This document shows positions 27,611 through 35,777 of a stretch of 46,173 nt of DNA, one piece after another. Source of the stretch: HRBIN12 sp035762085 (GTDB lineage: Bacteria > Actinomycetota > UBA4738 > HRBIN12); contig DASTPT010000107.1 in NCBI GenBank assembly GCA_035762085.1, forward strand, positions 1-46,173, given 5' to 3'. The notes below the pieces were generated by a model, which was not told the origin of the DNA, made no database searches, and saw only the letters and a program-made list of their open reading frames with translations. The position numbers were made by a program, and so were the translations under genes. The first letter of the stretch is position 1. Each line of letters begins with the position of its first letter.

Positions 27611-28681
27611 CTAGGGGCGGAGCAGGTAGAACCGCCACTCGCGGTGCTCGATCGGCAGGACCTCGAACCGCCGGAGACCGGCCTCGGCGGCGTACGCGCG
27701 GAGCGTCGATGGTCGCATCACGGTGCCCGTCCCCGCCGGCTCCTCCCCCGACATGCCGTAGGGCAGGCACGACAGGACGCTCCAGGCGTAGTGCGAGCGC
27801 TCGAGCTCGTCGCCCGGGGCGATGAAGACCTCTGCCGTCTTCTCGTCCCCCACGAGGACGCACCCGTCCGGCGCGAGCATCTGGCGCGCCCGGCGGAGGG
27901 CCTCGACCGGCCTCGGCATGTCGTGGAGACACTCGAAGAAGCAGACGAGGTCGAACGGGCCGCCGGCCAGATGCGCGGCATCGGCGGCCGCGAACGTCAC
28001 GCGGTCCTGGACGCCCGACTCGCGTGCATGCTGGCGCGCCAGCTCGATGGTCTGGGCGTTCGTGTCCACCCCGTGCACCCGCACGCCGGGGTAGGCGGCG
28101 GCCAGCGCGAGGCTCGACCAGCCGCCACCGCACCCCACGTCGGCAACGGACGCCGGCTCGCGGCGCTCGGACAGGCGGTCGTGCAGCCAAGGGATCGCCG
28201 CGATCCATGACGCGAGGTCGTGCTCGAACGCGGCTCGGTTCGCGTCGCGGGAGACGTCGTCCGGGTACTCGATCTCGTGCCACGCGAGACCGGCGCCGGT
28301 CCGGAAGACCTCGGCGACGTCCTCCAGCTCGCGCGGCAGGGAGGCGACGCTGATCACCGACGCCGCCGCGTAGCCACGCGCCGTCGGGTCGAGCAGGACC
28401 ATCGCGCGCTCCTCGGACAGACGGTATCGGCGCTCCGACGGTGGGGCCTCGGGGCGGTCCACCTCGAGGAGGCCGGCGACCGCCTGCTGCTCCAGCCACT
28501 CGCGCACGTAGCGCTCCGCCAGGGCCGTCTCGTCCGCTAGCTCGGGCGCCGTGCGCCAGCGGCCATCCCCCAGGGTCCGGTACAGGCCGAGACGCAAGCC
28601 GAGCGCGATCGTGGAAAGCTCGAGCGCCGAGAGCACCTGTCCGCGCAGATGCCCCGCGAAGGCCTCCGTCCGATCCTCCAC
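27611..28681 (-). CDS. SAM-dependent methyltransferase with N-terminal winged-helix-like region
   Basis: A 356-residue protein. Residues about 15-110 look like the dimerisation/winged-helix region of O-methyltransferase-like proteins (LELSTIALGLRLGLYRTLG, YVREWLEQQAVAGLLEVD). The methyltransferase core begins with VADVGCGGG (179-187), followed by VHGVDTNAQTIELARQHA and FDLVCFFECLHDMPRPVEALRRARQML. The start at 28681 gives a standard N-terminus. It lies between the sulfurtransferase and sufB on the same strand, with 85 and 113-base gaps, so cotranscription is uncertain. The substrate is unknown; it belongs to the general group seen with methyltransferases of small metabolites or metalloids. 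Confidence 0.82.
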   Translation of the reverse strand: MEDRTEAFAGHLRGQVLSALELSTIALGLRLGLYRTLGDGRWRTAPELADETALAERYVREWLEQQAVAGLLEVDRPEAPPSERRYRLSEERAMVLLDPTARGYAAASVISVASLPRELEDVAEVFRTGAGLAWHEIEYPDDVSRDANRAAFEHDLASWIAAIPWLHDRLSERREPASVADVGCGGGWSSLALAAAYPGVRVHGVDTNAQTIELARQHARESGVQDRVTFAAADAAHLAGGPFDLVCFFECLHDMPRPVEALRRARQMLAPDGCVLVGDEKTAEVFIAPGDELERSHYAWSVLSCLPYGMSGEEPAGTGTVMRPSTLRAYAAEAGLRRFEVLPIEHREWRFYLLRP

Positions 28682-28700
28682 GGCGAGCAGCGTATACGCG

Positions 28701-28728
28701 GCAGGGGCCCGGTCGCCCGGGCCCCTGC
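28701..28728 (-). terminator. 12-bp GC hairpin after the sulfurtransferase gene
   Basis: A perfect 12-bp stem (gcaggggcccgg 28701-28712 and ccgggcccctgc 28717-28728) with a 4-nt loop lies in the 85-base gap, 38 bases after the sulfurtransferase stop. No T-tract. It probably terminates that transcript before the methyltransferase gene. Confidence 0.6.
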
Positions 28729-28766
28729 GGGTGCGGCGGAAGGGGGGCGGCCCTTCGCCGCAGGTC

Positions 28767-29612
28767 TCACCCCTTCTCGACGGCGGCGCCCACGAGCGAG
28801 CCGTACTCGGTCCACGAGCCGTCGTAGTTCTTCACGCTCGGGTAGCCGAGCAGCTCCTGGAGCGCGAACCACGTGTGGCTCGACCGCTCGCCGATCCGGC
28901 AATAGGCGATGACCTCGCGCTCCGGGGTCACGCCATGGGCCTCGTACAGGGCCCGGAGCTCGTCCGCGCCCTTGAACGTGCCGTCGTCGTTCGCGGCCTT
29001 CACCCACGGGACGTTCACGGCTCCGGCGATGTGCCCGGGGACCTGTGACTGCTCCTGCGGAAGGTGATCCGGCGCGAGCTTCTCGCCGCGGAACTCTTCG
29101 GGCGATCGGACGTCGACGAACGCGCCGGCGCCGCCCACCCGCGACAGGACCTCGTCACGGAGTGCGCGGATCTCGGGGCGCTCGGGGTCCACGAGGGAGA
29201 TGCCGGTAGGCGCGTACGAGGGCGCGTCCGGCACGAGCTCCCGGCTCTCGAGCTCCCACTTCTTCCGCCCGCCGTTCAGGAGCTTCACGTCCTCGAACCC
29301 CCGCAGCTTCAGCAGCCAGTAGGCGTAGGCGGCGAACCAGTTGTTGTTGCCGCCGTACAGCACGACCGTCGTTCCCGGTCCCACGCCGGCCGCCGACAGC
29401 AGGTCCCCGAGCCCCTCGCGGTCGACGTAGTCGCGTCCGACCTCGGCGTGGAGGTCCGTGCTCCAGTTCCACGAGACGGCGCCGCGGATGTGGCCCTTCT
29501 CGTACGCGGTCGTGTCCTCGTCCACCTCGATCACGCGGACGTTCGGGTCGTCCAGGTGCTCCTCGAGCCACTCGGTCTCGACGAGCACGTCGGGCTTCGC
29601 GTAGCCACTCAT
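28767..29612 (-). CDS. Thiosulfate sulfurtransferase (two-domain rhodanese, CysA type)
   Basis: A 281-residue protein of two rhodanese domains. The C-terminal domain carries the active-site loop AYCRIGERSSHTWF with C238, the loop typical of actinobacterial CysA thiosulfate sulfurtransferases. The N-terminal domain (VDEDTTAYEKGHIRGAVSWNW; LYGGNNNWFAAYAYWLL) has no cysteine in the corresponding loop, as usual. It moves sulfane sulfur from thiosulfate to cyanide or protein thiols, with proposed roles in sulfur donation. The ATG at 29612 is chosen because it has a GGGGG-type ribosome site and the family N-terminus (MSGYAKPDVLV); the longer frame from 29654 is not supported. Upstream lies the sufT-like gene. 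Confidence 0.93.
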   Translation of the reverse strand: MSGYAKPDVLVETEWLEEHLDDPNVRVIEVDEDTTAYEKGHIRGAVSWNWSTDLHAEVGRDYVDREGLGDLLSAAGVGPGTTVVLYGGNNNWFAAYAYWLLKLRGFEDVKLLNGGRKKWELESRELVPDAPSYAPTGISLVDPERPEIRALRDEVLSRVGGAGAFVDVRSPEEFRGEKLAPDHLPQEQSQVPGHIAGAVNVPWVKAANDDGTFKGADELRALYEAHGVTPEREVIAYCRIGERSSHTWFALQELLGYPSVKNYDGSWTEYGSLVGAAVEKG

Positions 29613-29765
29613 CGGTGATGTCCCCCTTCGCGTGCGTCGTCCGTCACCGTGCACCCCGTGCGGGCGCGCCGCGGGTGCGACAGCACAGGCGGGCGGGGAT
29701 CATCCGCGCGACCACCCCCCGCTCACGCGTGGGGACCACCGATTTCCGACCCTCCCACTCGGATT

Positions 29766-29803
29766 TGCAGGTGCATGCTGCCACCGTGCATCTGCAACGT
29801 CAA
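29766..29803 (-). promoter_or_regulatory. Inverted repeat overlapping a candidate promoter of the sulfurtransferase gene
   Basis: tgcaggtgca (29766-29775) and tgcatctgca (29787-29796) form 10-base arms matching at nine positions, with an 11-base spacer. On the minus strand TTGACG (29798-29803) and CAGCAT (29775-29780) are spaced 17 bases, a possible -35/-10 pair that the repeat would cover. It could also be a terminator of the sufT-like gene, which ends at 29815, but there is no T-tract. Confidence 0.4.
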
Positions 29804-29814
29804 GGCAGAACGGA

Positions 29815-30192
29815 TCAGAAGTAGCCGAGGGCGGCCTTGGCCTCCTCGGACATCATCTCCGGGCTCCAGGCCGGCCGCAGGACCATCTCGGCCTGGACCG
29901 AGGCCACGCCCGGAACGTTCGCGAGGAGCGCCTGCATCTGCTGCTCGATCAGGGGCCCGATCGGGCAGCCCATCGTGGTCAGGGTGTACTCGATGTGAAC
30001 GTCGCCGCCCTCGGTGACCTCGACGTCGTAGACGAGCCCGAGGTCGACGATGTTGATGCCGAGCTCCGGGTCGTACACGTTCTTCAGCGTGTCGTACACC
30101 TGCCCGCTCGTCGGCGCACCCTGGGACGCGGGCGCGGCCGATGCGTCGTCGTTCGGCTCTGGGGCGTCGATGTCGGTCGCGGCCTCGTTCAT
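29815..30192 (-). CDS. sufT: SufT-like metal-sulfur cluster assembly factor (DUF59/MIP18 family)
   Basis: A 125-residue protein: an acidic disordered N-terminus (about 1-28) followed by the DUF59 domain with DTLKNVYDPELGINIVDLGLVYDV, HIEYTLTTMGCPIGP (the conserved Cys) and the C-terminal LRPAWSPEMMSEEAKAALGY. The DPE, NIVDLGLVY and TTxxCP motifs are the family hallmark. SufT proteins help maturation of Fe-S enzymes. In many actinobacteria the gene is the last of the suf operon; here it lies 2.3 kb upstream of sufB, separated by the sulfurtransferase and a methyltransferase. ATG at 30192. Confidence 0.93.
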   Translation of the reverse strand: MNEAATDIDAPEPNDDASAAPASQGAPTSGQVYDTLKNVYDPELGINIVDLGLVYDVEVTEGGDVHIEYTLTTMGCPIGPLIEQQMQALLANVPGVASVQAEMVLRPAWSPEMMSEEAKAALGYF

Positions 30193-30264
30193 CGCTTCGT
30201 TCCTTCCGGGGTCTCGAACCTCTATCCTAAGGGCGGCCCGCGATTCGGTAGCCATCGGAGGGAG

Positions 30265-30903
30265 ATGACCACGATCCGCGTTCTGATCGTCGACGACCAT
30301 CCTGTGACCCGCGAGGGACTGCACGCGGCGCTCGACCTGGCGAACGACGTCGTCATCGTGGGCGAGGCCGACAGCGGCGAGACCGCGATCGAGAGGGCCG
30401 GCGAGCTCACCCCGGACATCGTCTTCATGGACGTGCGCATGCCCGGCATGAACGGCATCGAGGCCACGAAGGCGATCAAGCAGGCCTCGCCGGAGACAAG
30501 GGTGATCCTGTTCACGGTGGACGAGTCCCGCGCCTCGATCTCGGAGGCGATCCAGGCCGGCGTGTCGGGGTACCTGCTGAAGGACGCCGACGCCGACGAG
30601 CTGGTGAACGCCGCCAGGCTGGCGCTCGAGGGGAAGGCGGTCATCCACCCGGCGCTCACGGCCGCCTTCATCGAGGAGGTCCAGCTCGCCGAGAAGCGGA
30701 TCGAGTCGCCCCCGCTGTCGAAGCGGGAGAAGGAGATCCTCCAGAAGGTCGCGTACGGTGCGACCACGAAGGAGGTCGCGCACGACCTCGGGATCAGCCC
30801 GCACACGGTGAAGACGCACCTGGAGCGGATCTTCGAGAAGCTCGGCGCGAACGACCGGGCGCAGGCGGTCGCGATCGCGATCCGCACGGGCCTCGTCGAT
30901 TAG
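30265..30903 (+). CDS. NarL/FixJ-family response regulator
   Basis: A 212-residue transcription factor. Receiver domain 1-120 with D10, D11, phosphoacceptor D56 (VFMDVRMPG), T84 and K106 (YLLKDADADEL). C-terminal LuxR-type helix-turn-helix, about 145-205 (LSKREKEILQKVAYGATTKEVAHDLG; ISPHTVKTHLERIFEKLGAND). GGAGGGAG lies directly before the ATG at 30265. The histidine kinase gene follows 63 bases later on the same strand and is the obvious candidate partner. It is divergent from the sufT-like gene over 72 bases, with a TATCCT hexamer at 30223-30228. Confidence 0.93.
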   Translation: MTTIRVLIVDDHPVTREGLHAALDLANDVVIVGEADSGETAIERAGELTPDIVFMDVRMPGMNGIEATKAIKQASPETRVILFTVDESRASISEAIQAGVSGYLLKDADADELVNAARLALEGKAVIHPALTAAFIEEVQLAEKRIESPPLSKREKEILQKVAYGATTKEVAHDLGISPHTVKTHLERIFEKLGANDRAQAVAIAIRTGLVD

Positions 30904-30966
30904 GTCTCCCCCGTTCGGGCGACGGGATCCTCAACCCGAGGGCCGACACGTTCGATACCTCAGGTG

Positions 30967-32223
30967 ATGTCGACCGCGATCCTGCTGTGCGACACGGCGG
31001 ACGGCCTCGCGCAGCTCCAGTACGCCTTGCTGCGCTCGGGCGCCGAGCTCCAGGTCGAGGCGGTGACCGACGGCGTCCGCGCCGTCGAGGTCGCCTCGCG
31101 GATCCACCCCGCCGTGGTCGTGACCGAGATCGGGCTCGAGGGCCTCGCCGGCGCCGAGCTCGTCCGTCGCCTGCTCGCCGTCGTGCCCGATACGCGGGTC
31201 CTGTGCTGGACCAGGGTCCCCTCCCCCGAGGCCGCCGCCGAGGTCCTCCGCGCCGGGGCCTGCGGGTACCTGCTCAAGGAGGACGGCCCCGACGCCCTCC
31301 TCCGCGCGATCCGGGCGGTGCTCCTCGACACCGTCGCCCTCAGCCGTCGCGTGGCGCTCCGGGTGGCCGAACGCTTCACGGCCGAGACGACCCGGTCCCG
31401 TGACCTGGAGGCGCGGTTGCTCGAGACCTCCGAGCGCCTCGAGGAGCTCACGAGCGCGAAGGCCGAGTTCCTCGCGAACGTCTCGCACGAGCTGCGGACA
31501 CCGGTGACCGTCGCGAAGGGCATCACGTACGTCCTGAAGCGGCGCGGGATCCCGGAGGACGAGCAGGACGAGTTCCTCGGCCAGCTCGAGGGCTCGCTCG
31601 AGAAGCTCATCGCGCTCGTCGACGAGATGCTCACGATCGCGGACCTGGACCGCGGCACCCTCTCGCTCAACGTCGCCGAGATGGACGTCGCGCCGCTGCT
31701 CCTGAACGCGGCCGACCGGCTCGACCGGCAGTACGCGGACGTCCGGATCGACCGCGCGATCCCCGAGCCGCTGGTCGCATCGGCCGACCCGGTGCGCTTC
31801 ACCGAGGTCGTCCGCCAGATCCTCGACAACGCCTGCCGGTTCACCGCCGACGGCCGCCCGGTCGAGATCCGCGCCCGCTCGATGGATGAAGGGGTCGTGG
31901 TGTCGATCACCGACCACGGCGAGGGCATGGACCGCCGGACGCTGGCGCAGGCCTTCGACGAGCCGTTCACCTCCGGCGAGGAGATCCTGCGCAAGGAGCG
32001 CGCCGGCGCTGGGGTGGGGCTGCACATGGCCCGCCAGCTCGTCCTCGCGCACGGCGGGATCATGTGGGCCGATCCGCTCCCGGCCGGCGGGACACGGGTG
32101 TCGTTCTGCCTCCCGCACCACGTGGGCGAGCGTGTGACCGTCCAGCCGGCCCTGGACGCCGTCACCCCAGACAACGTCGTGCCGTTCGTTCACCCGGCCG
32201 CGGAGGCGGCGAGCTCCTCGTAG
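30967..32223 (+). CDS. Histidine kinase with N-terminal pseudo-receiver domain
   Basis: A 418-residue soluble kinase with no membrane segment. Residues 1-120 have a receiver fold (STAILLCDT; YLLKEDGPDALLRAI with K103 kept), but the phosphoacceptor position is Glu (E54, VVVTEIGLEG) and only one acidic pocket residue remains. A coiled coil (about 140-163) leads to the dimerisation helix with the H-box FLANVSHELRTPV (H173), then the ATPase domain with N287 (RQILDNACRF), D315 (ITDHGEGM) and the G2 segment GAGVGLHMA. The C-terminal 30 residues are a Pro/Ala/Val tail. A GTG one codon upstream is also possible. It probably phosphorylates the regulator encoded just upstream. The 3' end overlaps btuD on the other strand by 34 bases. 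Confidence 0.9.
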   Translation: MSTAILLCDTADGLAQLQYALLRSGAELQVEAVTDGVRAVEVASRIHPAVVVTEIGLEGLAGAELVRRLLAVVPDTRVLCWTRVPSPEAAAEVLRAGACGYLLKEDGPDALLRAIRAVLLDTVALSRRVALRVAERFTAETTRSRDLEARLLETSERLEELTSAKAEFLANVSHELRTPVTVAKGITYVLKRRGIPEDEQDEFLGQLEGSLEKLIALVDEMLTIADLDRGTLSLNVAEMDVAPLLLNAADRLDRQYADVRIDRAIPEPLVASADPVRFTEVVRQILDNACRFTADGRPVEIRARSMDEGVVVSITDHGEGMDRRTLAQAFDEPFTSGEEILRKERAGAGVGLHMARQLVLAHGGIMWADPLPAGGTRVSFCLPHHVGERVTVQPALDAVTPDNVVPFVHPAAEAASSS

Positions 32224-33449
32224 CTCGCGGCGACCCTCCCGACGCGTCGGAGCTCGGTCCACAACTCGGTGGCCTCGCCGCCGGTGAAGTCCCTCTCGGC
32301 GATCGGCACCTGCTCGAGGAGGACGGTCGGGACCCCGCCCGCGGCGACCTCGAGCGCCAGACGCAGGTTCGCGACGTTCCCCGGGCCGAACGGCGCGTCG
32401 CAGACCACCAGCAGATCGGCGGCCTCCATCAGCGCTCGGCACGCCTGCGCGCTCTCGGCGTCGATCGTCGAGAACGGGGGGACGCTCACCCGGACCAGGT
32501 TCAGGCGCTCGGCCGCGGCCTGGTCCGTGTCGCTCGCGTGGAGGATCCCGACGCTGACCTCGTACCCGGCCTCGGCGAGCCGACGGAACAGGGGCGCACC
32601 CCTGCCGGCGCCGCCCACCACGTGCGCGCGGCGCCCGAGCGCCCGTCCGAGCGCACGCGGCGCGCCGAGCCGCACCGACGGACGCCCGGTCGCGTCGTCG
32701 AGGACCACCTCGGCGTCGATGCCATAGACCTCACGCAGCAATCGATGGGTCAGGACGGCGGCCGGATCGCCCTCGGCGACGACCGCCCCGCGGTCGAGCA
32801 CCACGAGCCGATCGCACGCGATCGAGGCCACGTTGAGGTCGTGGAGGACCGCGAGCACGGCCGTCCCCTCGCGCTCGGCGAGCCGGCGCACGATCGCGAG
32901 GACGTCCACGACGTGCCGAACGTCCAGGTGACTCGTGGGCTCGTCCAGCAAGAGCACCGGCGCGTCCAGGGCCAGAGCCTGCGCCAGGATCACGCGTTGG
33001 CGCTCGCCACCCGAGAGCTCCTCGAGCGGCCGGTCCGCCAGGTGCTGCACGGAGGCGGCGGTCATCGCAGATCGGGCTCGCGCCCAATCCTCGGGCGACC
33101 CGCCGCCCCACGCCGAGGCGTACGGCGTGCGGCCCATCAGCACCATCTCGAGCGCCGTGAACGAGAACGCCGGCAAGACGTCCTGCGGGACCACGGCGAC
33201 CAGCCGAGCGAGCTCGCGGCCGGGCATCGCGTACGGGTCGCGTCCGGCGACCCGCACCGAGCCGGCGCTCGGCCGAAGGGTCCGCGACGCGACCCGGACC
33301 ACCGTCGTCTTGCCGGAGCCGTTCGGGCCGACGAGGCCGACGACCTCGCCCGGCTGGACGCGCAGGGAGACATCGCGCAGGGCCGGGAGCGCGGCGCCGT
33401 AGCCGGCGGTGACGCCCTCGAGCGCGAGGAGCGGATCAGGCGGCGGCAC
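32190..33449 (-). CDS. btuD: BtuD-like ABC ATPase with C-terminal extension
   Basis: A 419-residue ATP-binding subunit for cobalamin import. ABC domain 1-260: Walker A GPNGSGKTT (41-49), Q-loop VVPQD, signature LSGGE (145-149), Walker B VLLLDE (165-170), switch H203. Residues about 270-419 are an additional alpha/beta domain (VVGGAGRGAPLFRRLAEAGYEVSVGIL, LLVVCDAPFGPGNVANLRLAL, VPTVLLEQV), absent from the short BtuD of enterobacteria. Long BtuD proteins of this kind occur in archaea and some other bacteria; the domain looks nucleotide- or corrinoid-related but its role is not established. The GTG start overlaps the permease gene by 14 bases. The cobalamin call rests on the upstream riboswitch. 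Confidence 0.9.
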   Translation of the reverse strand: MPPPDPLLALEGVTAGYGAALPALRDVSLRVQPGEVVGLVGPNGSGKTTVVRVASRTLRPSAGSVRVAGRDPYAMPGRELARLVAVVPQDVLPAFSFTALEMVLMGRTPYASAWGGGSPEDWARARSAMTAASVQHLADRPLEELSGGERQRVILAQALALDAPVLLLDEPTSHLDVRHVVDVLAIVRRLAEREGTAVLAVLHDLNVASIACDRLVVLDRGAVVAEGDPAAVLTHRLLREVYGIDAEVVLDDATGRPSVRLGAPRALGRALGRRAHVVGGAGRGAPLFRRLAEAGYEVSVGILHASDTDQAAAERLNLVRVSVPPFSTIDAESAQACRALMEAADLLVVCDAPFGPGNVANLRLALEVAAGGVPTVLLEQVPIAERDFTGGEATELWTELRRVGRVAASYEELAASAAG

Positions 33450-34476
33450 CCGCGACCCTCCGTTCCCGTCGCAGCAGCAGCAGGAAGAACGGCCCGCCGA
33501 TCAGCGCGGTGACGGCGCCGAGCGGCAGCTCCTGTGGCGCGATGGCCACCCGCGCGACCAGGTCGGCGAGCACGAGGAACATCGGTCCGGCGAGCAGTAC
33601 GGCCGGCAGCAGGCGGCGGTGGTCCGCCCCAACGACCAGTCGCAGCAGGTGGGGGGTCATGAGCCCGACGAATCCGATCACGCCGCTGACCGAGACCGCC
33701 GCGCCCGTGAGCAGCGCGCCGAGCGCGACCGCCTGCCACTTGAACCCGTCGACGTCGACGCCAAGCTGCGCCGCTCGTTCCTCGCCGAGGGCCACGATGT
33801 TCAGGTCGCGGATGAGAACGAGCGACCCGAGGACGCCGAGCGCCACGAGCGGGACCACGACCTCGACGGCGGTCCATCCCCGCGCCGAGAGGCCGCCGAG
33901 GAGCCAGAAGTAGATGCTGCGGATCTCCTCGCCCGCGAACGACATGATCAGGGACATCACGGCCGAGATCACGGCCGCCACGGCGATGCCGGCGAGCAGC
34001 AGGGTGGCCACGTGGACGGTCGGACCGACCCTCGCGAGCCGGTAGACGAAGAACGCGGTGAGCATCGCGCCGACGAACGCGGCGACGGAGACCCCGAGGC
34101 CGCCCAGCAGCGCTCCCCCGCCGACCACGATCACGGCGATCGCGCCGAGCGCCGCACCGCTCGACACGCCGATGATCGCGGGGTCGGCGAGCGGGTTGCG
34201 GAACAACCCCTGGAACAGGGTCCCGCTCGTCGCGAGCGCCAGCCCAACGAGCATCGCGAGCGCGACGCGGGGCAGCCGCAGCTGGAGCAGGATCACCTCG
34301 ATGGAGCGCGGGACGTCGGGACGGTCGATCAGCCCGAGCTTCCACGCCACCAGCCGCAGCGCGGAGCCCGGCGAGATCTCGACCGCCCCGAACCCCACCG
34401 CCAGGAGCACCGACGCCACGAGCCCGAGCGCGAGCAGCGCGAGCACGAGCCGATAGCGTCGGACGCCCACTCGCAC
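33436..34476 (-). CDS. btuC: BtuC-like FecCD-family permease
   Basis: A 346-residue polytopic membrane protein of the FecCD family with about ten helices: LVLALLALGLVASVLLAVGFG at the start, then the family signatures LQLRLPRVALAMLVGLALATSGTLFQGLFRNPLADP and GVSSGAALGAIAVIV, and FVGLMTPHLLRLVVGADHR near the C-terminus. GTG start one base after the btuF stop. It forms the channel of the corrinoid importer; siderophore permeases have the same fold, so the assignment to cobalamin comes from the riboswitch. Confidence 0.92.
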   Translation of the reverse strand: MRVGVRRYRLVLALLALGLVASVLLAVGFGAVEISPGSALRLVAWKLGLIDRPDVPRSIEVILLQLRLPRVALAMLVGLALATSGTLFQGLFRNPLADPAIIGVSSGAALGAIAVIVVGGGALLGGLGVSVAAFVGAMLTAFFVYRLARVGPTVHVATLLLAGIAVAAVISAVMSLIMSFAGEEIRSIYFWLLGGLSARGWTAVEVVVPLVALGVLGSLVLIRDLNIVALGEERAAQLGVDVDGFKWQAVALGALLTGAAVSVSGVIGFVGLMTPHLLRLVVGADHRRLLPAVLLAGPMFLVLADLVARVAIAPQELPLGAVTALIGGPFFLLLLRRERRVAGAAA

Positions 34477-34477
34477 G

Positions 34478-35431
34478 TCAGTCCCCCGGAGCGTGGAGCG
34501 CGGCCGAGAGCTGCTCGAGCCCGCCGATCACGCGCGGGCCCGGTCGGGTCACGAGATCACCGTCCACCAGCACGATCGAGCCGGAGGCGACCGCGGGGAT
34601 CGCGCCGAAGCCGGGTCGCTCGGCGACCTTCTCCGCGCTCTTCGCCGACTCGGGCGTCGCGAGGTACACGTCGGGGCCGTCGGCGACGAGGTCGTCCACC
34701 GACCATTCGGGATAGTCGCTCGTCGCGTCCGCCGTGACCGGGTCGCAGCCGGCCCGCTCGAGCAGATCGAACAGGAACGTGTCCGGCCCGACCGTGGTGA
34801 GGGGCGGGTAGTAGACCTCGAAGAAGCAGCTGACCCGCTCCCCGGCCTGCGCCTCGACGGTCTCGGCGCGCGTGGCCATGTCGTCGGTCAGCGCCTCGGC
34901 CGCGTCGGCCGTCCCGGTGAGCTCGCCCACGGTGCGGATGTCGTCGAGGAGGTCGGCGAAGTCCACGGCGTCGAGCGTCACGATGGGCACGCCGAGGTCC
35001 CGCAGCTCCGCCTTCCACGCATCGCCGCCGCTGATCGTGAGGAACAGGTCCGGCTCGAGCGCGACGACGCGCTCGACGTTCGGGTCCACGCCGAACTCGC
35101 CCGCGCCGCCGACCTGCTCGATCGCCGTGGCCTCCGCGGGGTAGTCGTCGGACGGTCCCGAGACGCCCACGATCCGCTCGCCCACGCCCAGGGCGAACAG
35201 GGTCTCCGTCATCGATGGGGCGAACGTGACGATCCGCCGCGGCTCGGCCTCGATCGTCACCTCGACACCGTCGTCGTCGACGAGCGTGACCGGGAACGCG
35301 GTCTCCGGCGTCGGCGCCTGCGGGGGTGAGGTGCCGCCGGAAGGGGTATCCGAACCCTCGGAGCACGCGGCGCCGAGGAGCGCCACGGCCACCAGGACCG
35401 GGAGGACCCGGATGAGCCGGGAAGGTCGCAT
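34478..35431 (-). CDS. btuF: BtuF-like periplasmic-binding lipoprotein
   Basis: A 317-residue substrate-binding lipoprotein. A signal sequence ends in the lipobox LLGAAC with C23 as the lipidated residue, followed by a Ser/Pro/Thr-rich linker. The mature part has the helical-backbone binding-protein fold: RIVTFAPSMTETLFALGVGERIVGVSGPSDDYP, LEPDLFLTISGG, VSCFFEVYYPPLTTVGPDTFL and the C-terminal helix. It captures cobalamin or corrinoids outside the membrane and delivers them to BtuCD. First gene of btuFCD and directly downstream of the cobalamin riboswitch. Confidence 0.92.
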   Translation of the reverse strand: MRPSRLIRVLPVLVAVALLGAACSEGSDTPSGGTSPPQAPTPETAFPVTLVDDDGVEVTIEAEPRRIVTFAPSMTETLFALGVGERIVGVSGPSDDYPAEATAIEQVGGAGEFGVDPNVERVVALEPDLFLTISGGDAWKAELRDLGVPIVTLDAVDFADLLDDIRTVGELTGTADAAEALTDDMATRAETVEAQAGERVSCFFEVYYPPLTTVGPDTFLFDLLERAGCDPVTADATSDYPEWSVDDLVADGPDVYLATPESAKSAEKVAERPGFGAIPAVASGSIVLVDGDLVTRPGPRVIGGLEQLSAALHAPGD

Positions 35432-35469
35432 ACGCGTCTCCTTTCGTGCGAAGGACGACCCGTGCGTTC

Positions 35470-35650
35470 CCTCGGGGCAGGTCTCCTGGCTCCCGGATCC
35501 CCGCTCCCCCGACCCTTCCCGGGATCGCTCCCAGTGGCTCCGTCGGGTTCACTCCCCGGTCACAGTGGCGCGACCGCGCCGGTCTCCCACCGGCTTCCCT
35601 GTTCGCGGGGTCGGGATCCGCCCGCCCCGCTTCCGAACCTGCCGGCTGCC
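35470..35650 (-). ncRNA. Cobalamin (B12) riboswitch controlling btuFCD
   Basis: On the minus strand the leader shows the class features in order: P1 5' arm GGCAGGT (35637-35643), GGGAAGCCGGTG, the B12-box-like CGCGCCACTGTGACC (around 35560-35573), GGAGCCACTGGG with CCCGGGAAGG, and the closing AGGAGACCTGCC (around 35476-35487), whose ACCTGCC pairs with the 5' arm. It ends about 40 bases before btuF. Binding of adenosylcobalamin would lower expression. The 346 bases between btuF and the divergent lipoprotein gene hold this element plus promoters; a TAGCAT hexamer at 35699-35704 fits a -10 for the btu transcript. Confidence 0.93.
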
Positions 35651-35777
35651 GCCGGCAAGGCCACCTCGAGGGCACGAACCTCTGCAGTTGTCGAGGGGAT
35701 GCTACCGCGGCCGATGCCGGCGTGGGGAGCTTCCGCGATGGCGGGCTGGCCTCGCCTCGTGGACGGCACTATGCTCG

